DNA of 53,973 bases from CANGYM01 sp044235825 (GTDB lineage Bacteria > Pseudomonadota > Alphaproteobacteria > JAJTHO01 > CANGYM01), in the NCBI GenBank assembly GCA_044235825.1, contig JBIIHL010000005.1, positions 1 through 53,973 on the forward strand, in the 5' to 3' direction. Both the position numbers and the translations under genes were made by a program. Each line of letters begins with the position of its first letter. Position 1 is the first letter of the stretch. Shown here piece by piece: positions 6,635 to 15,970 of this stretch. The notes under the pieces were generated by a model, which did no database searches, was not told where the DNA came from, and worked only from the letters and a program-made list of their open reading frames with translations.

Positions 6635-9160
6635 TTATCCCCACCGATGTCCAACCGTCGTGTCCACCACCAAGGGAACGTTCAAAACATAATCCGGCAA
6701 ATGGGCTGTTTCCATGGTTTTCACCAGCAGGGGCAGCAGGGCTTTTTGTTCACCTTCGGGCACTTCAAACACCAATTCATCATGAACCTGCAGGATCATT
6801 TGGGCGTTATACCCTTTTAAAACTTCCGCCACGCGAATCATGGCGCGTTTGATTAAATCCGCCGCCGCCCCCTGAAGCGGAGCATTGATGGCCGCCCGCT
6901 CTGCAAAGGCCCGACGCATAGGGTTGGCATCCCCCAATCCCGAAAGGGGAATGCGTCGCCCAAAAAGGGTTGTGATGCTGTGATCCTGTCGGGCTTTTTC
7001 CAAAACGCGGGTCATATAACTTTGTATGCCAGGATAGCGGGCAAAATAGGCGTCCATGATGGTTTTGGCCTCTGCTTTGCTGCACCCCAGCTGCTTTGCC
7101 AAGCCAAAGGGGGTAATGCCATAAATCATACCAAAGTTTACGGCCTTGGCCCGATAGCGCATGGCCGGCGTAACATCGTTTAGGGGCACACCGAAAACAT
7201 GATGGGCTGTGACGGTATGAATATCCCCTCCGCTGTGAAAGGCCTGTTGCAGGGTTTCAATATCCGCCAAATGGGCCAATAGCCGAAGTTCGATTTGGGA
7301 ATAATCACAGGAAATCAAAACCGATCCGGATGGGGCATAAAATGCGGTGCGTATTTTTTGCCCCTGAACACTGCGCACAGGAATGTTTTGCAAATTGGGA
7401 TCGCTGGAACTCAGGCGGCCTGTGGCAGTGACTGTCGAGGAAAACGTTGTATGAATGCGCCCCTGTTCATCAATCATCTGGGGCAAAGCATCGGTGTAGG
7501 TGTTTTTCAGTTTGGCATAATGACGCCACTCTAAAATATCTTGGGCAATGCCATGCCCCTGTTCCACTAAGGCTTCCAGAACATCTGAACCTGTGGAAAA
7601 CGAACCGGTTTTTGAACTTTTTTGGCCGGGGGTTAGCTTCATTTCCTGAAACAAAACCTCTGCCAATTGTTTGGGGGATCCGATGTTAAAGGGATGGCCT
7701 GCCTGTAAATAAATGCGGTCCTGCAGTTGGTCCATCTGCGCCCCGAATTCCTGACTTAGGGACGATAAAACCTCTGTGTCCACGGCAATCCCCGCCTCTT
7801 CCATCTGGGCCAAAACAGAAATCAGGGGGCGATCCATGGTTTCATACACCGCCATGCTGCGGGCGGCAGCCAGTTTTTGCTGCAACACAGGAAACACATG
7901 CCAGATCAGAAAGGCTTCCTCCCCCGCCATTTGGGTGAATCTATGATGAAGATAGTGTTCTGCGGCATCCTGTAACGTTTGGCCCTTCATGGTCAAAATA
8001 TACACCATCACCAGAGTATCATGCGGCAGGGTTTTCAGGCTCAGGCCTTGGGCCCTCAGATGATGCATCTGGGTTTTCACATCATGACCAATCCAACGGA
8101 TGCTGGGATCCGCAAACAAAGGGGGCAAGATCCTTTGGGCCTGTGACCAAGACAACGCCCAAACCGTCTCTTTGTCTGTAGACATATCCATACCTGAGGA
8201 TGTGACGTTAAAAGCACAAAGACCATGATTGAAAACACTGTTTTTGAAAGACTCTTCGTCCCCATCAGACGCAATAGAGCGATAAACAAATGTTTTTTCT
8301 GTATTCTTTGAAACAGGCAGGCGGTGAATCAACGATTGAAAGGCCAATGTTTGCAGGAAAGAGACAAAGGATCCATAATCCACCTCTCGCGCCAATTCCT
8401 GCGGCGGCTGGGGCAAGGGCACATCGCAGCGCAACCGCACCAATTCACGGGACAATCGGGCCATAGCGGCCCCCTGCAGCAAACGTTCCCGCCGTTTGGG
8501 CTGCGCGATGGTGCCTGCATTATCCAACAAGGCCTCCAGCGAACCAAAGGAGGTAATCAATTCCGCCGCCGTTTTCAGGCCGATACCAGAAATCCCAGGG
8601 ATGTTATCGCTGCTGTCCCCTGCCAAGGCCTGAACATCAATCACGTTTTCCGGATACACCCCAAATTTTTCAAAAACCTGATCCCGCTCAATGATTTTGT
8701 TTTTCAGGGGGTCCATCATAAAAACAGAAGGCTGCACCAGCTGCATCAAATCTTTATCCGAAGAGAGAATGCACACGCGCTCCCCTTCGGCCACCAACAT
8801 TGTGGCCAGTGTGGCGATCAGGTCATCGGCCTCAAACCCCTCTTGCTCTAGGGGGAGCAATCCCATGGCCTCTACAGCTTGGCGAATCAGGGAAAATTGG
8901 GGCACAAGATCCGCGGGGGCGTCCGGACGATGGGCTTTGTATTCCGGATACAGATCCTGACGAAATGTATGACGTTTGGCATCAAACACCACCAGCACGT
9001 TCTGGGACCCGACATCCTTCATCAGCTTTAACATCATGGAACAAAACCCATACACCGCATTCACCGGTGTCCCATCGGGGGCATTCATGGGGGGAAGCGC
9101 ATGATACGCCCGAAAAATATAACCCGAAGCATCCACAATGTGCCAAACAGGGCTGCCCAT
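6635..9160 (-). CDS. polA: DNA polymerase I lacking functional proofreading residues
   Basis: Fills gaps and removes RNA primers in replication and repair. Residues 1-290 are the 5'-nuclease domain (FDAKRHTFRQDLYPEYKAHR, EGFEADDLIATL, SSDKDLMQLV, GDSSDNIPGISGIG). Residues about 300-430 are a shortened exonuclease-like domain. Residues 440-841 are the polymerase, with motif A (CDYSQIELRLLAHL), motif B (RAKAVNFGMIYGITPFG) and motif C (LQVHDELVFEVPE). The exonuclease metal ligands are missing: the E. coli DTE motif reads NVT at 318-320 and the aspartate of the KYD motif is Gln364. The enzyme should therefore lack 3'-5' proofreading, as in Taq. At 841 residues it is shorter than E. coli PolI (928). 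The ATG at 9160 is chosen because the further upstream frame adds non-family sequence. Confidence 0.96.
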   Translation of the reverse strand: MGSPVWHIVDASGYIFRAYHALPPMNAPDGTPVNAVYGFCSMMLKLMKDVGSQNVLVVFDAKRHTFRQDLYPEYKAHRPDAPADLVPQFSLIRQAVEAMGLLPLEQEGFEADDLIATLATMLVAEGERVCILSSDKDLMQLVQPSVFMMDPLKNKIIERDQVFEKFGVYPENVIDVQALAGDSSDNIPGISGIGLKTAAELITSFGSLEALLDNAGTIAQPKRRERLLQGAAMARLSRELVRLRCDVPLPQPPQELAREVDYGSFVSFLQTLAFQSLIHRLPVSKNTEKTFVYRSIASDGDEESFKNSVFNHGLCAFNVTSSGMDMSTDKETVWALSWSQAQRILPPLFADPSIRWIGHDVKTQMHHLRAQGLSLKTLPHDTLVMVYILTMKGQTLQDAAEHYLHHRFTQMAGEEAFLIWHVFPVLQQKLAAARSMAVYETMDRPLISVLAQMEEAGIAVDTEVLSSLSQEFGAQMDQLQDRIYLQAGHPFNIGSPKQLAEVLFQEMKLTPGQKSSKTGSFSTGSDVLEALVEQGHGIAQDILEWRHYAKLKNTYTDALPQMIDEQGRIHTTFSSTVTATGRLSSSDPNLQNIPVRSVQGQKIRTAFYAPSGSVLISCDYSQIELRLLAHLADIETLQQAFHSGGDIHTVTAHHVFGVPLNDVTPAMRYRAKAVNFGMIYGITPFGLAKQLGCSKAEAKTIMDAYFARYPGIQSYMTRVLEKARQDHSITTLFGRRIPLSGLGDANPMRRAFAERAAINAPLQGAAADLIKRAMIRVAEVLKGYNAQMILQVHDELVFEVPEGEQKALLPLLVKTMETAHLPDYVLNVPLVVDTTVGHRWG

Positions 9161-9233
9161 AACAAAACCTAAATTATTTTCAAAACGCCCCCGACTGTAA
9201 ATCACCCCACACCAAAAGTCAGCGAATCATTTT

Positions 9234-9872
9234 TTACCCTGAAAGCTGCCTCTTCATCACCGTGATGGCTCTGCCTGCGTTGTGGGCTTTTTGTTGATAC
9301 GATGTTGTGACCATCAAGGGATCTGAGGTTAACCATGCACCAGATATGGTTTTTTCAACGGCTTCCCTGATCTGCTGCGCATAATGATCATGATCCGTCG
9401 CCAAAACCAGAAAGCCTGAGGGTTTCAAGATACGCTTTAGCCGCGCGAGGAAGTGTTCACTCACTAACCGTCGTTTGTGATGCCGTGTTTTGGGCCAAGG
9501 GTCGGGGAACAAAATAAAAATCTTATCGAAAAAGGCCTTAGGAAACTCCTCCAGCAAAGAGCCCACATCTGCATTGGCCAAGCGGACGTTACGGATCGTG
9601 TTTTCATGCGCCTGCCGCAGGGCAAGGGTAAAGCCGCTTTGGTAGGCATCGACCCCCACACACAGTGTTGACGGATGGGCCGCGGCCTGCGCCAACAGAT
9701 GATCCCCGTTACCAAAACCAATTTCCAGAAAACGGTCTGTATAGGGCTCTGTTAAGAGATCCCGCGGATCCGAAAAACAAAAATCATCGGCCTGATCCCG
9801 CAAAGACTTGGCCGCCGCTGGGGAAAACCCTTTTCCAACGCGGCGGCCATAAAACAGCCGATCAGACAGCAT
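9234..9872 (-). CDS. trmB: tRNA (guanine-N7-)-methyltransferase
   Basis: Methylates G46 in the variable loop of tRNAs using S-adenosylmethionine. The 212-residue product carries the SAM-binding motif FLEIGFGNGDHLLAQAAAHP. The TrmB signature FPDPWPKTRHHKRRLVSEHF (about residues 120-140) follows, then LKRILKPSGFLVLATDH. It begins 11 bases inside the 3' end of metE, so it is probably translated by coupling from the metE message, and it lies 73 bases before polA. The role is clear from the PDPWPKxRHxKRR block alone. SAM comes from MetK, also encoded in this window. Confidence 0.95.
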   Translation of the reverse strand: MLSDRLFYGRRVGKGFSPAAAKSLRDQADDFCFSDPRDLLTEPYTDRFLEIGFGNGDHLLAQAAAHPSTLCVGVDAYQSGFTLALRQAHENTIRNVRLANADVGSLLEEFPKAFFDKIFILFPDPWPKTRHHKRRLVSEHFLARLKRILKPSGFLVLATDHDHYAQQIREAVEKTISGAWLTSDPLMVTTSYQQKAHNAGRAITVMKRQLSG

Positions 9873-12162
9873 CCTTGTGCTCGGCCGCCAACTCTTGACG
9901 CAAAATTTTGGTTGCCGCCACCATGTTTTGCAGGGCCGGCAGAACCTCTGCCCATCCCCGTGTCTTTAACCCACAATCTGGGTTGACCCAAATTTGTTCA
10001 GGGTTCAACACATCCAGCGCTTTGCGCAGCAAAGCCACCATTTCTTCGGTTTTGGGAAGGCGGGGACTGTGAATATCATACACACCAGGCCCAATGTCGT
10101 TGGGATATTTGAATTCAATAAACGCCGAAAGCAATTCCATGGCCGAGCGCGATGTTTCAATAGAAATCACATCCGCATCCATATCCGCAACAGAATCCAT
10201 GATGTCATTGAATTCTGAATAACACATATGGGTGTGAATCTGTGTTTTATCCTGAACCCCCGCGGCGGAGATACGGAAAGCCCCCACAGCCCAGTTCAGA
10301 TACGACGTCTGATCCTCTTTGCGCAAAGGAAGACCCTCACGAATCGCCGGTTCGTCAATCTGAATGATTTTAATGCCGGCTTTTTCAAGATCCATGACTT
10401 CATCCCGAATGGCCAGGGCAATCTGGTTACAAGTCACAGAGCGCGGCTGATCATCCCGCACAAAAGACCACTGCAAAATGGTGATGGGTCCTGTCAACAT
10501 CCCCTTAACCGGACGCGGGCTGAGGGCCTGAGCGTAGGTGGTCCATTGCACCGTCATGGGCGCAGGGCGGGACACATCCCCAAAAATCACCGGTGGCTTG
10601 ACACAGCGGGACCCATAACTTTGCACCCAGCCGTTTTTGGTGAAGATGAAACCGCTTAATTGCTCCCCAAAGTATTCCACCATGTCGTTACGTTCAAATT
10701 CCCCATGAACAGGCACATCGATATCCAATTCATGCTGAATTTTGATGGCGTTTTGGATGCACTCGCCCAAAAATTGATCGTAAGACGCTTGATTCATCTC
10801 ACCCTTGTTAAAGGCCGACCGCGCGTGACGGACCTCCTTCGTTTGTGGGAAAGAGCCAATGGTGGTGGTGGGCAACAACGGCAGGTTCAAATCCGCCTTT
10901 TGGGCCAAACGACGTTTTGAAAAAGGATTGTTCCGGTTTTTCATGGCTTCGGTCACCCCCGAAACCCGCTGTTTAACATCCGCATTGTGAATACGGGCAG
11001 AGGATTGGCGCGAGGCCACCGATGCCTGATTATCAGCAAAAAACGCCGCATCCTTTTTGCCATTCAGGGCATCGCGCAAAGCGGATACCTCGGTTAATTT
11101 TTGTGTGGCAAAGGACAGCCAAGATTTCACTTCTGAATCCAGCTTGGTTTCCTGATCCAAATCCACAGGGCTGTGCAACAAAGAACAACTGGGGGCCACA
11201 ATCACGCTATCCGAACCCCGCGCCGCCACGAATTTTTCGGCCACAGCCAAGGCGCGATTCAGGTCCGTTTTCCAAATGTTACGACCCTCGATCAATCCCA
11301 AAGACAGGATTTTCCCCTTGGGCGCCTGCGCCAGCAAGGCATCGATATCTTCGGACCCGCGCACCAAATCCACGTGCAAACCGGCGCTGGGCAAGGAAAG
11401 GGCCAAAGACAAATTATCCCGCAGCCCGCCAAAATAAACGGTCAGGATATAGTTTAATCCTTGATTGCCCAAGGTTTGATAGGCCGTTTCAAAAGCCTTT
11501 TTCTCGTCCGCGGTCAGGTTGGTGGCCAGACAAGGCTCGTCTATTTGAACGTCTTTAACGCCCAGGGTTTTCAGTTTGGCAAAAATGGCTTTGTACATCT
11601 CGAGCAAAGGCGCCAACAAATCCAGAGGCTTTAAGCCGGCGTCATATGATTTTGACAACATCAGATAGGATACAGGGCCCACCAAAACAGGGCGGGTTTC
11701 GATGCCAAGGGCTTTGGCTTCCTGATACTCATCAAAAATCTTGTTAGAGGATAGGGAAAACGTGGTCTTTTTCGTCAATTCAGGCACGATATAGTGATAG
11801 TTGGTGTCCATCCATTTGGTCATTTCCATGGCCACCACGTCTTGGCCTGCCTCTTGACGGCCCCGCGCCATGGCAAAATAGGTATCGTGATTAACCAACC
11901 CGCCCTTGAATCCATAACGCTCTGGCACGGCGCCGAGCAAACAGGTCATATCCAGCATGTGATCATACAGGGAAAAATCATTGCTGGGGATGATATCCAT
12001 GCCCCGATCCCGCTGCAACGTCCAGTGCCGCTTGCGAAGATCCTTCGCAACAGTCAAAAAATCCTGCTCCGTTGATGCCTTTTTCCAAAAGGATTCCAAA
12101 GCGAATTTCAATTCCCGATGAACGCCCACACGGGGAAAGCCCAGATTTGCAGCCAAAACCAT
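9862..12162 (-). CDS. metE: Cobalamin-independent methionine synthase
   Basis: Transfers a methyl group from 5-methyltetrahydropteroyl-triglutamate to homocysteine, making methionine without vitamin B12. The 766-residue protein has the two-barrel MetE layout. The C-terminal half holds the zinc ligands: His and Cys in IHTHMCYSEFNDI, Glu in ISIETSRSAMELL and Cys in WVNPDCGLKTRGW. The N-terminal half begins NLGFPRVGVHRELKFALESFW, as expected. The ATG at 12162 has AAAGGA ten bases upstream. The predicted promoter gives a leader of only about 25 bases, too short for a cobalamin or SAM riboswitch, so control must be by a protein or absent. trmB overlaps its 3' end. Confidence 0.97.
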   Translation of the reverse strand: MVLAANLGFPRVGVHRELKFALESFWKKASTEQDFLTVAKDLRKRHWTLQRDRGMDIIPSNDFSLYDHMLDMTCLLGAVPERYGFKGGLVNHDTYFAMARGRQEAGQDVVAMEMTKWMDTNYHYIVPELTKKTTFSLSSNKIFDEYQEAKALGIETRPVLVGPVSYLMLSKSYDAGLKPLDLLAPLLEMYKAIFAKLKTLGVKDVQIDEPCLATNLTADEKKAFETAYQTLGNQGLNYILTVYFGGLRDNLSLALSLPSAGLHVDLVRGSEDIDALLAQAPKGKILSLGLIEGRNIWKTDLNRALAVAEKFVAARGSDSVIVAPSCSLLHSPVDLDQETKLDSEVKSWLSFATQKLTEVSALRDALNGKKDAAFFADNQASVASRQSSARIHNADVKQRVSGVTEAMKNRNNPFSKRRLAQKADLNLPLLPTTTIGSFPQTKEVRHARSAFNKGEMNQASYDQFLGECIQNAIKIQHELDIDVPVHGEFERNDMVEYFGEQLSGFIFTKNGWVQSYGSRCVKPPVIFGDVSRPAPMTVQWTTYAQALSPRPVKGMLTGPITILQWSFVRDDQPRSVTCNQIALAIRDEVMDLEKAGIKIIQIDEPAIREGLPLRKEDQTSYLNWAVGAFRISAAGVQDKTQIHTHMCYSEFNDIMDSVADMDADVISIETSRSAMELLSAFIEFKYPNDIGPGVYDIHSPRLPKTEEMVALLRKALDVLNPEQIWVNPDCGLKTRGWAEVLPALQNMVAATKILRQELAAEHKDAV

Positions 12163-12192
12163 AACCAGATTGTCCTTTATGAAAAAAGAGAT

Positions 12193-12221
12193 ATTGTAAA
12201 GATTTTATAAGAGAGATGCAA
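12193..12221 (-). promoter_or_regulatory. Predicted sigma-70-type promoter of metE
   Basis: On the minus strand TTGCAT (12216-12221) is separated by 17 bases from TACAAT (12193-12198). The -10 matches consensus at five of six positions, the -35 only at three. Transcription would start near 12187, about 25 bases before the metE ATG. Confidence 0.5.
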
Positions 12222-12274
12222 TTCTGTTTTTTAAAACCCAGAGCTGTTCATTTCTATAAAACCCTATGCTTTTT

Positions 12275-12449
12275 GTCATTCCGGACCAGCGAACGCAGTG
12301 AGCGCCGAGCCGGAATCCAGCACATATGCCAGAACGCGAAGCGTTTTGTTCCTTGTTTAAAAAAAATATATCGGCAAAAGGCTACGCCTTTTGACAGTTG
12401 CGCTGGATTCCGCATCAGCATTCGCTATCGCTCATTTGTGCGGAATGAC
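12275..12449. repeat. Long imperfect palindromic repeat element
   Basis: Outer arms GTCATTCCG (12275-12283) and CGGAATGAC (12441-12449) are perfect inverted copies. Inner arms CGGAATCCAGC (12311-12321) and GCTGGATTCCG (12402-12412) are again perfect. A central hairpin, CAAAAGGC-TAC-GCCTTTTG, occupies 12375-12393. Smaller near-matches such as GAACGCAGTGAGCG and CGCTATCGCTCATT add to the fold. The structure resembles dispersed intergenic palindromes seen in many bacterial genomes, whose frames read like RTSERSERRAGIQ. Only one copy is present in this window, so dispersal is inferred, not shown. Confidence 0.75.
12359..12393 (-). terminator. Terminator-like hairpin downstream of leuS
   Basis: Read on the minus strand, the perfect 8-bp stem CAAAAGGC/GCCTTTTG with a three-base loop is followed, after eight bases, by eight consecutive T residues (12366-12359). 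The gap before the T-run is longer than in a canonical intrinsic terminator. It lies inside the palindromic repeat and would separate leuS transcription from metE. Confidence 0.4.
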
Positions 12450-12486
12450 GGTTGAAATTAACAACCCTGTTTAAAACCACCCCCCG

Positions 12487-15006
12487 CTAAATCACAACAC
12501 TCACAATGCGCCTGGGCACCACGATCACTTTTTTGACCGTTTGTCCCGAAAGGTAGGGGAGGATCTGGGGATCACTTAGGGCCATTTGCTCGATGCTGGC
12601 AACATCGGCATCTGTGGCCACGGTGATTTCCCCGCGGCGTTTGCCGTTGATTTGCACCGCCAGCGTCACCTCACTTTGTTGCAGATACGCGGGATCGGGT
12701 GTGGGCCACACAGTTTTTGACAGACGAGAGGATTCCCCCATCCTCTGCCAAAGCTCTTCGGTTAAATGCGGCATGAAGGGGGAAAGGAGCATGAGAACAA
12801 CACGCACCCCCTCCCACAATCCCGCTTGATCGGTAGGTTTTGAGGGATTGAGGGCCTCAAGGCAATTGCTCAGCTCTCGAATCCGTGCAATGGCCCGATT
12901 GGTGTGACACTGGGAAAGGTCTTCCGCCACATCCCGCAGGGTTTTGTTCATCAGAACCAAAACGGACCGTTCTGGGGCAGCCCCTCCCCTGCCCGCCTCT
13001 ATGGCCTTATGCGCCAGTCGGTACACGCGTTGGCCGTAACGCCAAGCGCCTTCCAGTCCGTCCTCTGACCATTCCATATCCCGCTCGGGCGGGGTGTCGG
13101 AGAGAACAAACAAACGGGCGGTATCGGCGCCGTAGGCCTCGATGATGGCTTCGGGATCCACCAGATTTTTTTTGGATTTGCTCATTTTTTCGGCGCGTCC
13201 CACGGTGACGGCTTGGCCTGTGGTGCGACATTGGGCAGCGCCGCCCTGAATGATCACATCCTCAGGATACAGCCACACCCCATCTGCGCGTTTATAGGAT
13301 GCATGACACACCATCCCCTGCGTTAGCAGTTTTTGAAACGGCACCGTCACAGGGCTCAGGCCCAGTGTGTTCAGGGCCAGCGTAAAAAACCGCGCATACA
13401 GCAAATGCATCACGGCATGTTCAATCCCGCCAATGTAATGATTCACGGGCAGCCATTGTTTTAAAACCTCAGGCTGGGCAAAGGGATCCCCTTGGGGATT
13501 GATGTACCGGAAAAAATACCACGACGATTCAAAAAAAGTGTCGAAGGTATCCGTTTCCCGCTCAGCCTTTCCCCCGCATTGTGGGCAAGAGACATGTTTC
13601 CACGTTGGATGGGCCGCCAGCGGATTCCCGCCGCCCGAAAAAACCACATCGCTGGGCAAGGTTACGGGCAGCTGGTCCTTTGGCACCGCCACAACGCCAC
13701 AATCCCCACAATAAATAATGGGAATGGGGCATCCCCAATACCGCTGGCGGGAAACACCCCAATCGCGCAGGCGGTATGTGATTTTTCGGAATCCCCTGCC
13801 CAGAGCGTCCAGTTTTTTTATGGCTGCCTCTTTGGCATCCGCCACTGACAAACCATCAAGTCCATCCGAATGAATCATGACCCCTTCGGATTCTGTATCG
13901 GGCAAAGGTCTGTCGCTGTCCACAACGCGGCGAATGGGCAAACCGTAACTTTCCGCAAAGGCATAATCCCGCGCATCATGGGCAGGGCACCCAAACACAG
14001 CCCCCGTTCCATAATCCATCAACACAAAGTTGGCCACGTAAAGGGGTACATTCCCCCCGCCAAGGGGATGAACGGCGAGCAAACCGGTATCATAGCCTTT
14101 TTTTTCTTGGCTTTCGATGGCGGCCTCGCTGGTGCCGGCGGCATCGCATTCTGCGATAAAGGCAGAAAGACCCGCATCCTGCTGGGCCAAAGCCTCCGCC
14201 AAGGGATGATGGGGCGCAATGGCCACGAACGCCGCCCCAAAAAGGGTTTCCGGACGGGTTGAAAACACCGTTACCGTGTCGATCTGTTGCCCTGTTTTGT
14301 TTTGAATATCAAAATTGATATGCGCCCCAGAGGATTTTCCGATCCAGTTTTTTTGCATTAGGGTCACAGCCTCTGGCCAATCCGTTAGATCATTGAGGCC
14401 AGAGAGTAGCGCCTCGCTATAATCCGTGATTTTCAGGAACCACTGCGCCAGTTTTTTCTTTTCAATGGGGGCGCCGGAACGCCAGCCTTTGCCATCAACC
14501 ACCTGTTCGTTGGCCAAAACGGTGTGTTCCACAGGATCCCAGTTGACCCATGATTCCCGACGATAGGCCAAACCGCGCTGATAAAAATCCAGAAAAAAGG
14601 CCTGCTCGTGACGATAATACTCCGGATCACACGTGGCAAAACTGCGGCCCCAATCATAGGACAGTCCCAGTTTTTTCAGCTGCACCTGCATGGCGGCGAT
14701 GTTTTGCAGGGTCCAATCCTGGGGGGCCACGCCCCGCTCTATGGCCGCATTTTCCGCAGGCAAACCAAAGGCATCCCACCCCATGGGATGCAAAACATCA
14801 TACCCCTTGGCGCGGGCAAATCGGGCCATCACATCCCCGATCACATAATTGCGCACATGCCCCATGTGGATTTTTCCCGAAGGATAGGGAAACATTTCCA
14901 AAACGTAATACGGTCGCTTTGCCGTTTCCGTATCCACACAAAAATCGCCCGCCTGATCCCACGTGACCTGCCATTTGGCCTCTGTGTCTTTAGGATGGTA
15001 ACGCAT
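12487..15006 (-). CDS. leuS: Leucine--tRNA ligase
   Basis: Charges tRNA-Leu with leucine. The 839-residue class-I synthetase has the HIGH-type motif as HMGH in PYPSGKIHMGHVRNY near residue 48. The CP1 editing domain (about 220-410) follows, then a CPQCGG metal-binding-like element before DTFDTFFESSWYFFRY. KMSKSKKNLVDPE comes next, then the anticodon-binding domain. The tail VIVVPRRIVSVVI is the usual LeuS C-terminus. Its ATG lies four bases after the dapB stop, so dapB-leuS is a likely two-gene operon. The domain set and length (E. coli 860) are complete. Confidence 0.97.
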   Translation of the reverse strand: MRYHPKDTEAKWQVTWDQAGDFCVDTETAKRPYYVLEMFPYPSGKIHMGHVRNYVIGDVMARFARAKGYDVLHPMGWDAFGLPAENAAIERGVAPQDWTLQNIAAMQVQLKKLGLSYDWGRSFATCDPEYYRHEQAFFLDFYQRGLAYRRESWVNWDPVEHTVLANEQVVDGKGWRSGAPIEKKKLAQWFLKITDYSEALLSGLNDLTDWPEAVTLMQKNWIGKSSGAHINFDIQNKTGQQIDTVTVFSTRPETLFGAAFVAIAPHHPLAEALAQQDAGLSAFIAECDAAGTSEAAIESQEKKGYDTGLLAVHPLGGGNVPLYVANFVLMDYGTGAVFGCPAHDARDYAFAESYGLPIRRVVDSDRPLPDTESEGVMIHSDGLDGLSVADAKEAAIKKLDALGRGFRKITYRLRDWGVSRQRYWGCPIPIIYCGDCGVVAVPKDQLPVTLPSDVVFSGGGNPLAAHPTWKHVSCPQCGGKAERETDTFDTFFESSWYFFRYINPQGDPFAQPEVLKQWLPVNHYIGGIEHAVMHLLYARFFTLALNTLGLSPVTVPFQKLLTQGMVCHASYKRADGVWLYPEDVIIQGGAAQCRTTGQAVTVGRAEKMSKSKKNLVDPEAIIEAYGADTARLFVLSDTPPERDMEWSEDGLEGAWRYGQRVYRLAHKAIEAGRGGAAPERSVLVLMNKTLRDVAEDLSQCHTNRAIARIRELSNCLEALNPSKPTDQAGLWEGVRVVLMLLSPFMPHLTEELWQRMGESSRLSKTVWPTPDPAYLQQSEVTLAVQINGKRRGEITVATDADVASIEQMALSDPQILPYLSGQTVKKVIVVPRRIVSVVI

Positions 15007-15010
15007 GGAT

Positions 15011-15808
15011 CTACAGTCCCAGATTCAAAACATCCTGCATGGTGTAAAGCCCCGCCGGTTTATCCGCAATCCACAGGGCCGCATGAACGGCGCCATGGGC
15101 ATAAATGACCCGACTGCTGGCGCGGTGGGAAAGTTCAATCCGCTCACCCGGGCCCGCAAAAAAAACGGTGTGATCCCCCACCACATCCCCCCCGCGCAGC
15201 ACGGCAAATCCAATATCGCCGATGTCTCTTTGACCCGATCGATCATGGGCGGCTTTTTCAGACAGGCGAACACCGCGACCTTTGGCCACAGATTCCCCCA
15301 AGGCCAGCGCCGTTCCCGAAGGAGCATCGCGTTTGGCATTGTGGTGCATTTCTAAAATTTCCGCATCAAAACGATCATCCAAAATCCTCGCCGCCACTGT
15401 TGTTAGGGCTTGCAGCAAATTCACCCCCAAACTCATATTGGGCGCACCGAGCAATGGCACTTTTTCAGCGTGACTTTTCAGCATCTCATTTTGCTTCGGG
15501 TTAAAGCCCGTGGTGCCGATGACCAAAGCCGTTTTGTATTCATGGGCCAACATACAATGTTCCAAGGACGCCGCCGGAGAGGTAAAATCAATAACCACAT
15601 CCGCATTTTCAAACATTTCCACGGGTGTGTGCCGCAACGGGACATTCAGACGGCCAATCCCTGCGACCTCTCCCGCGTCACGACCGCGATTTTGATCCTG
15701 GTCCAGAACTGTGACGCCCACCAATTCGCACCTTGAATTTCGGGCAATCTCCGCAACAATCGCCTTGCCCATGCGGCCTGCGCCACCTGCCACACCAATT
15801 TTAATCAT
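15011..15808 (-). CDS. dapB: 4-hydroxy-tetrahydrodipicolinate reductase
   Basis: Reduces 4-hydroxy-tetrahydrodipicolinate to tetrahydrodipicolinate with NAD(P)H in the lysine/meso-diaminopimelate pathway. Its product is the substrate of DapD, encoded near 52-53 kb. The N-terminal Rossmann motif is VAGGAGRMGKAI. FTSPAASLEH and GTTGFNP follow, and the catalytic/substrate block is EMHHNAKRDAPSGTALALGE. The start is placed at the second of two close ATGs (15808) because AGGAAGG lies nine bases before it. The first ATG (15814) would be only three bases from that site. Length is 265 residues, as in the family. leuS follows directly. Confidence 0.96.
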   Translation of the reverse strand: MIKIGVAGGAGRMGKAIVAEIARNSRCELVGVTVLDQDQNRGRDAGEVAGIGRLNVPLRHTPVEMFENADVVIDFTSPAASLEHCMLAHEYKTALVIGTTGFNPKQNEMLKSHAEKVPLLGAPNMSLGVNLLQALTTVAARILDDRFDAEILEMHHNAKRDAPSGTALALGESVAKGRGVRLSEKAAHDRSGQRDIGDIGFAVLRGGDVVGDHTVFFAGPGERIELSHRASSRVIYAHGAVHAALWIADKPAGLYTMQDVLNLGL

Positions 15809-15970
15809 GACCATTATCCTTCCTCTCAGAGGCCTTTCTCATAAACCATTTTTCAAAAAAAAGCACGTGTTTTCATCCAATCCACGGGGTAAAAAGCGAT
15901 GATGTTGGTGCCTCTTTTTTATCATCCCGCGACCTTGATGCTTTTTTAAGAGTTCCTGTGATAAAGTCCC

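Larger units (their letters stand above)
12163..12486. other. Gap between leuS and metE: repeat element, terminator and promoter
   Basis: This 324-base gap holds no credible gene. From the leuS side it contains a palindromic repeat element (12275-12449) with an embedded hairpin plus T-run, then the metE promoter (12193-12221). A plus-strand frame at 12216-12455 (79 codons) runs through the repeat. It has no ribosome-binding site and translates to Arg/Ser-rich repeat-type sequence, so it is not annotated as a gene. Confidence 0.7.

Noticed and set aside
9862..9872. Frameshift between metE and trmB
   Set aside because: The 11-base overlap joins two complete, unrelated proteins with normal ends, so it is a coupling overlap and not a broken fusion.
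11022..11558. 178-codon plus-strand frame opposite metE
   Set aside because: Antisense shadow of a strongly conserved gene; Pro/Arg-rich translation with no start signal.
12163..12192. Cobalamin or SAM riboswitch before metE
   Set aside because: The predicted leader is about 25 bases, far too short for either aptamer, and the spacer beyond it is promoter and repeat.
12216..12455. Plus-strand 79-codon frame between metE and leuS
   Set aside because: It runs through the palindromic repeat, has no ribosome-binding site, and its Ser/Arg-rich translation is the product of the repeat arms, not a protein.
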